A stretch of DNA of 47,119 bases from Cocleimonas sp. (GCA_021647365.1 JAKIUW010000026.1:1-47119); one strand, 5' to 3'; shown: positions 7,447 through 16,261, counted from the first letter of the stretch. A program made the numbers and translations. Notes: generated by a model not told the origin, from the letters alone.

Positions 7447-10329
7447 ATGGATAAAAAAATGACTCAACAAACAGATAAAAATAATAATAAAGTATCACAC
7501 GATACCGCTCTTGATGGTGAGAATGCGGTTTATCTCGAATTACTCTTCGAACGCTACCTAAAAGATAGTTCATCTGTCAGCGATGATTGGCAACGCTATT
7601 TTGCGGATATGCCTGTTCCTGAAGATTTTCATAACGGTTCAACGCATTCTGACATGCGCGATAAGTTTCGTACCGATAAGCTTCACACGGGCAAAAGAGG
7701 CAAACAAGCTTCGGAAGTGAGCTTTATTGAGTTGGAAACGGAACGCCAGCAGGTGCATGTTTTACAACTTATTGATAGTTATCGTTCGTTGGGGCATTTG
7801 GTGGCGTACACTAATCCGCTTCGGGGTGACGAGGTTAAGCCTAATCTTCCTGAGTTGACCTTGCAGAATTATGGCTTGGATAAGATAGATCAAAATAAGT
7901 TGTACGACCCTGGCAGTTTTCAAATGAAAGAGCCACCTACGTTGGCGAATATCTTTCGTGCACTACGCAATACTTATACTGAAAGTATTGGTGTTGAGTA
8001 TATGCATATTATGGATACCGAAGAAAAGCGCTGGATTCAAAGTCGTTTAGAGCCGAGTCAAGCACGTCCTAAGTATGATAATAATAAGAAAAGCGAGTTG
8101 CTTGACCATCTTGTCGCTGCAGAAACTTTGGAGCGTTATCTTCATAAAAAATACGTGGGGCAAAAACGCTTCTCATTAGAGGGTGGCGAAAGTCTTATCC
8201 CGTTGTTACATGAGATTATTCATCATTCGGGTAGTCAAAAAACACGCGAAATGGTGTTAGCAATGGCGCATCGTGGTCGTTTGAATGTGCTTATTAATAT
8301 TATGGGTAAATCACCCGACAAGCTTTTTAAAGAGTTTGAAGGCACCAATATTGATGAAGATATTAGTCGGGATGCGGCAGGCGATGTGAAGTATCACAAA
8401 GGATTTTCATGCAGTATCCAAACCAGCCAAGACCCGATGCATTTATCGTTGGCGTTTAACCCATCGCATTTAGAAATTGTAGGGCCTGTTGCCTGTGGTT
8501 CGGTACGTGCAAGGCAAGATCGTCGTGATGATCAAGGTGGTCAAGTCGTCGGCGTGGTGATTCATGGTGATGCCGCATTTGCGGGGCAGGGCGTAGTGAT
8601 GGAAGCGTTTAATATGGCACAAACGCGTGGTTATCGTATCCACGGCACGATTCACATCGTTATCAATAATCAAATTGGTTTTACCACCAGTACGCAGTTT
8701 GATAGTCGTAGCACCTATTATCCAACCGATGTGGCGAAGATGATTAACGCGCCGATTTTGCATGTTAATGGTGATGACCCTGAGGCGGTAATTTTTGCCG
8801 CGCAGGTGGCGATGGATTATCGCTTACAGTTTAAGAAAGACATTGTGATTGATCTGGTTTGTTATCGCCGACACGGACATAATGAGGCAGACGAGCCTGC
8901 GATGACTCAACCGATTATGTATACCTCTATTCGTAACATGAAGACTACACAAGAGCTGTATGCGGAGAAACTGATCAATGAGGGTTTGGTGTCTGCGAGT
9001 GAAACAGGTGAGCGTATCCAAGCTTATAAAGATCGCCTTTCAGCAGGTAAACCAGCCGTAAACACGCTAGATTACAGTAGTGTACCTGAGCACTTTAAAG
9101 TGAATTGGAACGAATTTAAAGGGCGAGATTGGACAAGTAAGGCAGATACACGTTTTGATCATGGAAAACTAAAATCCATCTTAAAGCGTGGTCATAATGT
9201 TAATGAAGATTTTGTAGTGCATCCGCGTGTAAAGAAAATACTGCAAATGCGTGAAGAAATGGTCGAAGGTACACGCCCTATTGATTGGGGCTGCGCAGAA
9301 AATCTAGCCTACGCATCATTATTAACCGAACAATATGATATTCGTATTAGCGGACAAGACAGTGGGCGCGGTACGTTTTCACATCGTCATGCAGTATTGC
9401 ACAATCAAGTGAAGCGTCAGGCTTGGATTCCTTTGCGGCATGTTGTGGATAAAGAAAAAGGAGAGAAACGCGGTAAATTTAATATTATTGATTCCGTGTT
9501 ATCCGAAGAAGCGGTGCTGGCTTTTGAATACGGCTATGCAACGTCATCACCCAATACTTTACTAATTTGGGAAGCACAATTTGGTGATTTCGCCAATGGT
9601 GCGCAAGTGGTTATCGATCAATTTATCAGCTCGGGCGAAAGTAAATGGGGGCGTTTGTGTGGTTTGGTGATGTTTTTGCCGCACGGTTATGAAGGCATGG
9701 GTGCAGAGCATTCATCGGCGCGTTTAGAGCGCTTTATGCAGATGTGTGCTGAGCAAAATATGCAAATTTGTGTGCCCAGTACGCCTGCTCAGACTTTCCA
9801 TATGATTCGTCGTCAGATGATTCGTTCGTACCGTAAACCTTTGATAGTTATGACACCAAAAAGTTTACTACGAAACCCTGCCGCGGTTAGCACCATAAAA
9901 GAGCTAACTGAGGGTAACTTCCACCCGATTATTGATGAAGAACGTTTTAAAAAATCAAAGAATGAGATTACTCGCGTGGTGCTGTGTAGTGGCAAGGTTT
10001 ATTACGATTTATTGGCTAAGTCCAATGAAGAAAAACTCAGTGATATTGCATTGATACGCATCGAGCAGCTTTATCCATTCCCCGATAAATTATTAGAAAC
10101 TATTTTGAAAACCTATCCTAATTTAAAAGAGTTAGTTTGGTGTCAAGAAGAGCCACGCAACCAAGGTGCATGGGATAGTACCAAACACCGTTTTAGAAAG
10201 TTTGAAAATCAATATGAAGTAACTTGTGTGAGTCGCCCCAGTGCGGCAGCGCCTGCGGTTGGCTCGCATAAAGTTCATGTTTTACAACAAAACAACCTAG
10301 TGCTTGAAGCACTTTCGTTAACGAAATAA
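7447..10329 (+). CDS. sucA: 2-oxoglutarate dehydrogenase E1 component
   Basis: This 960-residue thiamine-diphosphate enzyme decarboxylates 2-oxoglutarate and transfers the succinyl group to the lipoyl arm of SucB (TCA cycle). Family landmarks include an N-terminal ~40-residue segment (LLFERYLKDSSSVSDDWQRY) that is typical for docking to E2, HRGRLNVL near residue 277, the ThDP/Mg region GDAAFAGQG near 375 with NNQIGFTT near 406, and a C-terminal transketolase-like half. Its length is close to E. coli SucA (933). The ATG at 7447 follows AGAGGAG; a second in-frame ATG at 7459 is an alternative. sucB follows after 20 bp. Confidence 0.97.
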   Translation: MDKKMTQQTDKNNNKVSHDTALDGENAVYLELLFERYLKDSSSVSDDWQRYFADMPVPEDFHNGSTHSDMRDKFRTDKLHTGKRGKQASEVSFIELETERQQVHVLQLIDSYRSLGHLVAYTNPLRGDEVKPNLPELTLQNYGLDKIDQNKLYDPGSFQMKEPPTLANIFRALRNTYTESIGVEYMHIMDTEEKRWIQSRLEPSQARPKYDNNKKSELLDHLVAAETLERYLHKKYVGQKRFSLEGGESLIPLLHEIIHHSGSQKTREMVLAMAHRGRLNVLINIMGKSPDKLFKEFEGTNIDEDISRDAAGDVKYHKGFSCSIQTSQDPMHLSLAFNPSHLEIVGPVACGSVRARQDRRDDQGGQVVGVVIHGDAAFAGQGVVMEAFNMAQTRGYRIHGTIHIVINNQIGFTTSTQFDSRSTYYPTDVAKMINAPILHVNGDDPEAVIFAAQVAMDYRLQFKKDIVIDLVCYRRHGHNEADEPAMTQPIMYTSIRNMKTTQELYAEKLINEGLVSASETGERIQAYKDRLSAGKPAVNTLDYSSVPEHFKVNWNEFKGRDWTSKADTRFDHGKLKSILKRGHNVNEDFVVHPRVKKILQMREEMVEGTRPIDWGCAENLAYASLLTEQYDIRISGQDSGRGTFSHRHAVLHNQVKRQAWIPLRHVVDKEKGEKRGKFNIIDSVLSEEAVLAFEYGYATSSPNTLLIWEAQFGDFANGAQVVIDQFISSGESKWGRLCGLVMFLPHGYEGMGAEHSSARLERFMQMCAEQNMQICVPSTPAQTFHMIRRQMIRSYRKPLIVMTPKSLLRNPAAVSTIKELTEGNFHPIIDEERFKKSKNEITRVVLCSGKVYYDLLAKSNEEKLSDIALIRIEQLYPFPDKLLETILKTYPNLKELVWCQEEPRNQGAWDSTKHRFRKFENQYEVTCVSRPSAAAPAVGSHKVHVLQQNNLVLEALSLTK

Positions 10330-10349
10330 TACAGAAGAGATTAGATAAA

Positions 10350-11552
10350 ATGGCTATTGAAATACGTGTACCACAATTACCAGAATCCGTCAGCGATGCC
10401 ACCATTGCTGCTTGGGTGATTAAAGAAGGTGACAGCGTTAATGAAGAAGATAATTTGTTGGAATTAGAAACGGACAAAGTCGTTTTAGAAGTGCCAGCGC
10501 CTGTTTCAGGGGTGCTGACAAAAATTATTGCAGAGCAGGGCGCTACAGTTCTTGCAGGTGATGTTATTGGGATGCTGGAAGAAGGTGCTGTTGCCACTAC
10601 GAGCACGGGTGACAGTGAGCCAGCGGAAGAGGTCTCACCCAGTGAAGCCAATGCCAGCCCATCGGTTAGAAAACTTATGTCAGAAAATGGTATCAGCGAA
10701 TCTCAAATAACAGGTACGGGTAAGAATGGACGCATTTTAAAAGAGGATGTTGAAAAAGTATTGCAAGCGGCATCAGCAACATCAATCAAAACAACAGCGC
10801 CACCAAAACCTGCACCAACACCAAGCCCACAATCATCCACAGACACAGAAGGCAGGGAAGAGCGCCGTGTACCGATGACAAGGTTACGCGTACGTATCGC
10901 AGAACGTTTGTTAGAGGCGCAAAGCAACGCGGCAATACTCACAACATTTAATGAGGTTGACCTCAGTGAAGTGTCACGTTTACGCCGTAAATATCAAGAT
11001 CGCTTCCAAAAATCACATGACATTAAATTAGGTTTTATGTCGTTCTTTATCAAAGCAGCAACAGAAGCTCTAAAGCGCTATCCCGAAGTGAATGCGCGCA
11101 TCGACGGAAGCGATATTATCTATCAAGGTTATTATGATATTGGTGTAGCGGTTTCATCTGAGCGAGGTTTAGTTGTTCCTATTATTCGCAATACCGATAG
11201 CATGGGCAATGCAGATATTGAAAAAGCTATTATGGATTACGCTACTCGTGCACGTAGCGGGCATTTAGAACTCAGCGAATTAACGGGCGGAACATTTTCG
11301 ATTACCAATGGTGGAATATTCGGCTCAATGCTATCAACCCCTATCATCAACCCTCCACAAAGCGCTATCTTAGGCATGCATAATATTCAACAACGCCCTG
11401 TAGCGGTTGATGGTGAAGTGGTAATTCGTCCGATGATGTATTTAGCGCTATCGTATGATCATCGTTTGATTGATGGAAAAGCTGCGGTGAGTTTCTTGGT
11501 GAAAGTGAAAGAGTTGTTGGAAGATCCTGCTAGTTTGTTTTTGGAGTTGTAA
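10350..11552 (+). CDS. sucB: Dihydrolipoyl succinyltransferase (E2 of 2-oxoglutarate dehydrogenase)
   Basis: This 400-residue E2 has a single N-terminal lipoyl domain (about 1-75) with the lipoylation site K43 in ETDKVVLE. A Pro/Ala-rich linker follows, then a peripheral-subunit-binding domain (about 103-140, ASPSVRKLMSENGISESQI), a second Pro-rich linker, and the catalytic domain, which ends with the active-site motif SYDHRLIDGK (about 370-379; His and Asp catalytic). It forms one unit with sucA. No lpd (E3) gene follows; the next gene is convergent glpD, so E3 must come from elsewhere. Confidence 0.97.
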   Translation: MAIEIRVPQLPESVSDATIAAWVIKEGDSVNEEDNLLELETDKVVLEVPAPVSGVLTKIIAEQGATVLAGDVIGMLEEGAVATTSTGDSEPAEEVSPSEANASPSVRKLMSENGISESQITGTGKNGRILKEDVEKVLQAASATSIKTTAPPKPAPTPSPQSSTDTEGREERRVPMTRLRVRIAERLLEAQSNAAILTTFNEVDLSEVSRLRRKYQDRFQKSHDIKLGFMSFFIKAATEALKRYPEVNARIDGSDIIYQGYYDIGVAVSSERGLVVPIIRNTDSMGNADIEKAIMDYATRARSGHLELSELTGGTFSITNGGIFGSMLSTPIINPPQSAILGMHNIQQRPVAVDGEVVIRPMMYLALSYDHRLIDGKAAVSFLVKVKELLEDPASLFLEL

Positions 11553-11561
11553 TATTCTAGA

Positions 11562-11640
11562 AGCACACCCCCCCCACTTTTACATGATGTTATAAATATA
11601 TCTGGAAATTCTAAACATCATGTAAAAGTGTGGGGTGTGC
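11562..11640. repeat. Inverted pair of the G-tract repeat between sucB and glpD
   Basis: Reverse copy 11562-11586 (8 C) and forward copy 11619-11640 (only 4 G, with an extra GT) flank a 32-bp spacer, with the CATG ends inside. It lies between convergent genes, where a transcript from either side could form a stem. It is plausible as a bidirectional terminator, although no T-run follows. Confidence 0.85.
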
Positions 11641-11649
11641 TTACTATAA

Positions 11650-13173
11650 TTATTCATGCGCATGGAAGTAACTCTTTAGCCAATCCTCAAGTGATTTTGT
11701 TTGCTCTGTATCAAATAACAATCCAAGTTTAGTACGTCGCCATAATATATCTTCTGCCGTGCGCGCCCATTCTGTTTTGATGAGGTATTCAACTTCAGAT
11801 TGATACAGTCCGTGTGAGAATGATTCGCCTAAGTCTTTATCCGTACTCGCATACCTTAAAACATTTTTGGCGCGTGTTCCGTAGAGTTTGATAAAGCGCT
11901 TGGCTTCATCGGCGGATAGAAAGTCATACTGATCTTGTAGGTTTTTGCAGATTTTATCAAAGTCATCAATGGCAAAATCCCCACCAGGGAGTGCGACTGA
12001 TTCTGTCCATTTTCCTTGGTTTTTATCACTTTCTTTTTCGAGTAAACCGTCTATTTTTTCCATGACAGATTCGGCTAAACGACGATAGGTTGTAATCTTT
12101 CCACCAAAAATATTAACCATAGGGGCAACGTGTGTGTTGGGTCTATCTACGCGCAACACATAGTCGCGGGTGGCTTCTTGTGCTTTGGATGCGCCGTCGT
12201 TATAGAGCGAGCGAACTCCTGCAAAGGTGCCAACAATATCGTCGGGTTTTATTTTGTGGTTAAAGTAGACGTTGGCGGATTCACACAGATAATCAATTTC
12301 TTTTTGGGTGATTTTAGTATCACGAGGGTCGCCGTCGTATTCGTGATCAGTCGTGCCAATTAAGGTGAAGTTGTCATGATAAGGGATGGCGAAAATAATA
12401 CGGTCATCGGTATTTTGGAAAATGTAACACTTATCGTGTTCATATATTTTAGGTACGATAATATGGCTACCCTGAACCAGACGAATGTTATTGGTTGGCT
12501 CAGTAGGATGTAATGATGTCAGTACCTTATCTGCCCAAGGGCCACTAGCATTGATAATAATTTTTGCAGTTACGGTGGATTGTTTCAGGGTAATTTGATC
12601 TTCAATAGTGACAGACCAATGCCCATCGGTGCGTTGCATATCAACACATTTTGAGCGCGTATTAATGCTTGCACCATGTTCAGCGGCATCGAGTGCATTG
12701 AGTACAACTAAGCGCGCATCATCGACTGCACAATCAGAGTATTCAAAACCTTTGCTGTAATTTTGGCTAAGCACCTTACCTGCTTCGTCGCTTGATAAAT
12801 CTAAGGTAGTCGTAGCGGGGAGTTTTTTGCGCCCACCAATATGGTCGTACATAAATAAGCCAAGGCGTAAAAGCCAAGCGGGGCGAAGCCCTTTGTGATG
12901 TGGCAATACAAAGCGCATGGGGTGGATGATATGCGGTGCAAGTTTCCATAAAATTTCACGTTCGGTTAATGCTTCGCGAACTAAACGGAACTCGTAGTGC
13001 TCTAAGTAACGCAAGCCACCGTGAATGAGCTTGGTGGATTGTGATGAAGTGCCGCTGGCAAGGTCATCGGCTTCGCATAAATAAACGGAATAGCCTCTAC
13101 CAACCGCGTCACGGGCAATACCGCAGCCGTTGATGCCACCGCCGATAATGAGGATGTCGTAGTCCTTCTGCAT
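11650..13173 (-). CDS. glpD: Aerobic glycerol-3-phosphate dehydrogenase
   Basis: This 507-residue FAD-dependent, membrane-associated enzyme oxidises glycerol-3-phosphate to dihydroxyacetone phosphate and passes electrons to quinone. The N-terminus has the dinucleotide-binding motif IIGGGINGCGIARDAVGRG (about 8-26), followed by the family motif GTSSQSTKLIHGGLRYLE (about 41-58), and a C-terminal DAO_C-like domain (about 390-505). Its length matches E. coli GlpD (501). The start ATG is preceded by AAGGAGAACCC, a strong ribosome-binding site. It is monocistronic and divergent from lolB. No glpK or glpF is adjacent. Confidence 0.95.
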   Translation of the reverse strand: MQKDYDILIIGGGINGCGIARDAVGRGYSVYLCEADDLASGTSSQSTKLIHGGLRYLEHYEFRLVREALTEREILWKLAPHIIHPMRFVLPHHKGLRPAWLLRLGLFMYDHIGGRKKLPATTTLDLSSDEAGKVLSQNYSKGFEYSDCAVDDARLVVLNALDAAEHGASINTRSKCVDMQRTDGHWSVTIEDQITLKQSTVTAKIIINASGPWADKVLTSLHPTEPTNNIRLVQGSHIIVPKIYEHDKCYIFQNTDDRIIFAIPYHDNFTLIGTTDHEYDGDPRDTKITQKEIDYLCESANVYFNHKIKPDDIVGTFAGVRSLYNDGASKAQEATRDYVLRVDRPNTHVAPMVNIFGGKITTYRRLAESVMEKIDGLLEKESDKNQGKWTESVALPGGDFAIDDFDKICKNLQDQYDFLSADEAKRFIKLYGTRAKNVLRYASTDKDLGESFSHGLYQSEVEYLIKTEWARTAEDILWRRTKLGLLFDTEQTKSLEDWLKSYFHAHE

Positions 13174-13225
13174 GGGTTCTCCTTCGTATTATTATGAGTG
13201 TAGAATAAGTAGAAGAAAAAAACGC

Positions 13226-13248
13226 CATTTAAAAGTGGGGGGGTGTGC
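13226..13248 (+). repeat. Single G-tract repeat (7 G) between glpD and lolB
   Basis: CATTTAAAAGTG, 7-G run, TGTGC; one base differs from consensus in the CATG end. It lies in the 123-bp divergent promoter region and points toward lolB. Confidence 0.85.
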
Positions 13249-13296
13249 TTTTTATTGTTATATTTACACATTGATTTAAGTAAGGGGAAAATAATA

Positions 13297-13950
13297 ATGA
13301 TTTCAAGAATATTTTTAGGGTTGGCTGTGGGTGTCTCTTTAATGACGTTGAACGGTTGTTCGACTATTGGTGTCAACCAAACAGGAAAAACAAAGCCGTC
13401 TGTATCCGTACCTAAAAACACGAAAGAAGGTTATTGGAAACAACGTCAACAGCTACTAGGAAGAGATTCAACGTGGAATTTAAATAGCAAAGTGGCTTTA
13501 CGTTACCGTGCTGAGCATTTTACCTTTGGCTTAAATTGGGCGCAAAAAAACGCACAACAATATGTCATGCTGATTAATAACCCTGTTACAGGCGGTGTGG
13601 TTGCAAAACTGTCGCGTGATAAAGCAGGGGTTTCATTGTTGTCTGATGATGGTAAAACCTATCGTGACACCGATGAAGAGCGTTTACTCAAACGCCAATC
13701 AGGTATTGAGCTGCCTTTAAAGGGAATGCAGTACTGGGCGCGCGGTTTAACCTCGCCTTTGTATAAAACGGATAAAGTTGTATTGGATGCATCGGGTCGC
13801 CCACAATCTATTTATCAGGCGGGTTGGAAGATTGATTATTCACGTTACGCATCCAATAAATTTAATGCGATGCCCGGCAAAGTGATTATCACGCGAAGCA
13901 AAGACAGTGTTTATTTGAAAATGATTGCAAAGCGCTGGCAAGGTATTTGA
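13297..13950 (+). CDS. lolB: Outer-membrane lipoprotein LolB
   Basis: The protein has 217 residues when started at ATG 13297, which follows AAGGGGAAA; the longer frame back to 13243 starts inside the repeat region and spoils the signal peptide. The N-terminus is a lipoprotein signal with lipobox LNGC (Cys21). The body fits the LolB beta-barrel fold that accepts lipoproteins from LolA and inserts them into the outer membrane (for example TPFG-like LYKTDK and QAGWKIDYSRY segments). Position directly before ispE, with a coding overlap, is the usual gammaproteobacterial order and supports the call. Confidence 0.9.
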   Translation: MISRIFLGLAVGVSLMTLNGCSTIGVNQTGKTKPSVSVPKNTKEGYWKQRQQLLGRDSTWNLNSKVALRYRAEHFTFGLNWAQKNAQQYVMLINNPVTGGVVAKLSRDKAGVSLLSDDGKTYRDTDEERLLKRQSGIELPLKGMQYWARGLTSPLYKTDKVVLDASGRPQSIYQAGWKIDYSRYASNKFNAMPGKVIITRSKDSVYLKMIAKRWQGI

Positions 13951-14824
13951 TATTAGCATTAGCACTTTAGTCTTACCTGCGCCCGCCAAGCTCAATCTTT
14001 TTCTGCATATCACAGGCAGGCGGGATGATGGTTATCATCTACTGCAAACGGTTTTCCAGTTTTTAGATTACTCGGATAATATTCAATTATCGCTACGCAA
14101 TGATGGCGTTATTCAACGTGTAAAAGGGCTTGAACATATTCCGCCTGAATCTGATTTGTGTGTGCGCGCTGCAAAATTATTACAGGCGTTTACTCAATCT
14201 TCATTGGGTGTGGATTTATCCATTGAAAAAAAATTACCCATCGGCGGCGGAATAGGGGGCGGAAGCTCCGATGCGGCAACTGTTTTGCAAGGTTTAAATA
14301 AGCTTTGGAGTTGTGGTTTATCAGATGATGAGCTTGCCGAACTAGGTTTGCAGTTAGGTGCAGATGTGCCTGTTTTTATACGTGGTTTTTCAGCGTGGGC
14401 GGAAGGTGTTGGTGAGCAACTTACCCCCATTGCGTTAGATGAAAAATGGTTTTTAGTTATCCAGCCTAAAATATCTGTATCAACGGCTGAAATTTTTATC
14501 GATAAAGCATTGACACGAGATTGTGAAGCCCTCAAAATAGCGCGCTTTCTGAAAGGCGAAAGTCTCGAAAAGCTTATCAATGTTTTTGAGCCTGTAGTGA
14601 GAAATATATACCCTGAAATTGCGCAAGCATTGGACTGGTTATCACAATTTTCACCTTCACGATTGACTGGTACGGGTGCTTGTTTATTTGCATCATTCGA
14701 AAGTGAAGAAAAAGCAAAACAGGTCTTAGACCAACTGCCAAAAAAATGGCAGGGTTTTGTAGCCAAAGGATTGAACGAATCGCCGTTAAAAAGCGCTTTG
14801 TTAAATTTTAAATCAGAAAGTTAG
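13925..14824 (+). CDS. ispE: 4-diphosphocytidyl-2-C-methyl-D-erythritol kinase
   Basis: This GHMP kinase of the non-mevalonate isoprenoid pathway phosphorylates CDP-ME. Motifs are PAPAKLNLFLHITGRR near the N-terminus and the ATP-binding PIGGGIGGGSSDAAT (about 107-121, the GLGGGSSDA family signature with Leu replaced by Ile). The start is uncertain: no in-frame ATG or GTG lies near the expected position. The first usable codon is TTG at 13925, overlapping lolB by 26 bp and giving 299 residues; family alignment would favour a start about ten codons later, where only ATT codons (13952, 13958) exist. Translation is probably coupled to lolB. Confidence 0.93.
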   Translation: MQSAGKVFDISISTLVLPAPAKLNLFLHITGRRDDGYHLLQTVFQFLDYSDNIQLSLRNDGVIQRVKGLEHIPPESDLCVRAAKLLQAFTQSSLGVDLSIEKKLPIGGGIGGGSSDAATVLQGLNKLWSCGLSDDELAELGLQLGADVPVFIRGFSAWAEGVGEQLTPIALDEKWFLVIQPKISVSTAEIFIDKALTRDCEALKIARFLKGESLEKLINVFEPVVRNIYPEIAQALDWLSQFSPSRLTGTGACLFASFESEEKAKQVLDQLPKKWQGFVAKGLNESPLKSALLNFKSES

Positions 14825-14869
14825 TATTACTACCAGCAAGTAGAATTTCAGTCTATCCAAACTGCTCAG

Positions 14870-14985
14870 GTTGCTTCTAAAGCCCGTCAGTTCAAGGCAG
14901 AAAAAGTGAAGTTTACAAGTGTAAATGAGCTTTTTCCAACGCGACTCTTAGTTGCGAGAAGGGCGGGTTTTAGGAGTGAGCTGAG
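14870..14985 (+). ncRNA. Structured intergenic element, copy A (paired with 37487-37597)
   Basis: This element is homologous to the reverse complement of 37487-37597. The outer stem CTAAAGCCCG (14877-14886) pairs with CGGGTTTTAG (14964-14973, one G-U). The inner hairpin is AAAAAG/CTTTTT (14901-14906 with 14930-14935) plus TTTACA/TGTAAA (14912-14917 with 14920-14925), with loop AG and an internal loop of TGAAG/TGAG. TTCAAGGC and CAACGCG are conserved between the stems, and GTGAGCTG follows the outer stem. Compared with copy B it carries an insertion of about 13 nt after CAACGCG. It lies between ispE and tRNA-Gln. Whether it works as RNA is inferred from the compensatory changes. Confidence 0.55.
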
Positions 14986-15001
14986 TAGTTATGCACAAAA
15001 G

Positions 15002-15076
15002 TGGGACGTCGCCAAGTGGTAAGGCTCTGGGTTTTGATCTCAGCATGCGTAGGTTCGAACCCTACCGTCCCAGCCA
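15002..15076 (+). tRNA. tRNA-Gln (anticodon TTG)
   Basis: A full cloverleaf can be drawn: acceptor TGGGACG (15002-15008) pairs with CGTCCCA (15066-15072), discriminator G73, encoded CCA (15074-15076). The anticodon stem is CTGGG/CTCAG around loop TTTTGAT with anticodon TTG at 15034-15036. The T arm is GTAGG-TTCGAAC-CCTAC. The acceptor starting with U-A is typical for tRNA-Gln. Position between ispE and prs matches other gammaproteobacteria. Confidence 0.97.
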
Positions 15077-15085
15077 TATTTCGTT

Positions 15086-15123
15086 GGCACGTTGGTTAGA
15101 GTAAGCTGTCTAATTAACGTGCC
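15086..15123 (+). promoter_or_regulatory. Strong hairpin in the leader between tRNA-Gln and prs
   Basis: GGCACGTTGGTTAGA (15086-15100) pairs along all 15 positions with TCTAATTAACGTGCC (15109-15123), counting two G-U pairs, around an 8-nt loop GTAAGCTG. No T-run follows, so it is not a classic terminator. It could be a processing site for the tRNA transcript or a leader structure for prs, whose ATG is 31 bp downstream. Confidence 0.6.
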
Positions 15124-15153
15124 GATTCTTCATTCATATCATAGAGATAGTTC

Positions 15154-16122
15154 ATGTCAGACGTAGACAGAATGATGATTTTCACCGGAAACTCAAATCC
15201 GGAACTTGCTCGCGAAGTCGGTGAGCTACTTAATACTTCATTAGGAAACTGCACCGTTGCACAATTCAGTGACGGTGAAGCGCACGTTGAGATTTTAGAA
15301 AACGTCCGTGGACGCGATGTGTTTGTTATCCAGCCAACCTGCTCACCCACCAATGATAATCTGATGGAATTATTGATTATGGTTGATGCAATGTACCGCG
15401 CATCCGCTGGGCGTATTACCGCTGTTATTCCATACTATGGTTACGCAAGGCAAGATCGTCGTGTGCGCTCACGTCGTGTACCTATCTCTGCCAAGCTAGT
15501 GGCAGACATGTTATCGACCAGTCGTGTTGATCGTATATTAACGATTGATTTACACTCTGATCAGATTCAAGGTTTCTTTGATCTTCCTGTTGATAATATA
15601 TACGCATCCGCAGTTTTACTTAGAGATATTCAAGAAAAGAATTACGACAATCTTGTGGTTGTTTCACCTGATGTGGGTGGAGTGGTTAGAGCGCGGGCAA
15701 TGACTAAAAGCTTGGGTGATGTAGGGCTAGCAATTATTGATAAACGTCGCCCAGAGCCAAATGTATCAGCAGTTATGCATATTATTGGTGACGTGAAAGA
15801 TAAAACCTGTGTTTTGATTGATGACTTGGTGGATACTGCAGGTACACTTTGTCATGCAGCAGAAGCGCTTAAAGAGCACGGTGCAACACGGGTTATCGCC
15901 TATGCGACACATCCTGTTTTTTCAGGGCCTGCGATTACAAATATTGAAAACTCTGAATTAGATGAAGTTGTGGTAACTAATTCAATTCCATTGAGTGAAA
16001 ATGCTGAAAAGTGTGCTAAAATCCGCCAGCTTTCTGTGGCAGACATATTGGCTGACACAATATCACGCATCCACTTAGAAGAGTCGGTGAGTGATTTATT
16101 TGCACATGTGATTCACGATTAA
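15154..16122 (+). CDS. prs: Ribose-phosphate pyrophosphokinase
   Basis: This 322-residue enzyme makes PRPP from ribose-5-phosphate and ATP, feeding purine, pyrimidine, His and Trp synthesis. Clear motifs are FTGNSNPELAREVGELL near the N-terminus, the catalytic flexible-loop region YYGYARQDRRVRSRR (about 96-110), the VVSPDVGGVVRARA segment (about 169-182), and the PRPP-binding site CVLIDDLVDTAGTL (about 219-232). The length matches class I enzymes (about 315). It lies downstream of tRNA-Gln and upstream of rplY, with a hairpin plus T-run between it and rplY. Confidence 0.97.
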   Translation: MSDVDRMMIFTGNSNPELAREVGELLNTSLGNCTVAQFSDGEAHVEILENVRGRDVFVIQPTCSPTNDNLMELLIMVDAMYRASAGRITAVIPYYGYARQDRRVRSRRVPISAKLVADMLSTSRVDRILTIDLHSDQIQGFFDLPVDNIYASAVLLRDIQEKNYDNLVVVSPDVGGVVRARAMTKSLGDVGLAIIDKRRPEPNVSAVMHIIGDVKDKTCVLIDDLVDTAGTLCHAAEALKEHGATRVIAYATHPVFSGPAITNIENSELDEVVVTNSIPLSENAEKCAKIRQLSVADILADTISRIHLEESVSDLFAHVIHD

Positions 16123-16188
16123 TTTGAATTAAGTCGTAATCATAAGAATTTCAGCTAGATTTATATTTTAAATTTAGTTTTATAACGG

Positions 16189-16219
16189 CAAAACTTGGTC
16201 GCGAGTTTTGTTTTTTTTG
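16189..16219 (+). terminator. Intrinsic terminator between prs and rplY
   Basis: CAAAACT (16189-16195) and AGTTTTG (16204-16210) form a stem with an 8-nt loop, followed by eight T (16211-16218). This probably ends or attenuates the prs transcript. It lies 43 bp before the rplY start, so some read-through into rplY is possible. Confidence 0.7.
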
Positions 16220-16261
16220 TTTTTGGGAGTAAAAATATTCCTAACTTTTTTGGAGACAATT

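Noticed and set aside
14194..14766. 190-codon open frame antisense to ispE
   Set aside because: It overlaps a clear essential gene, has no recognisable domain and low-complexity Ser/Pro content.
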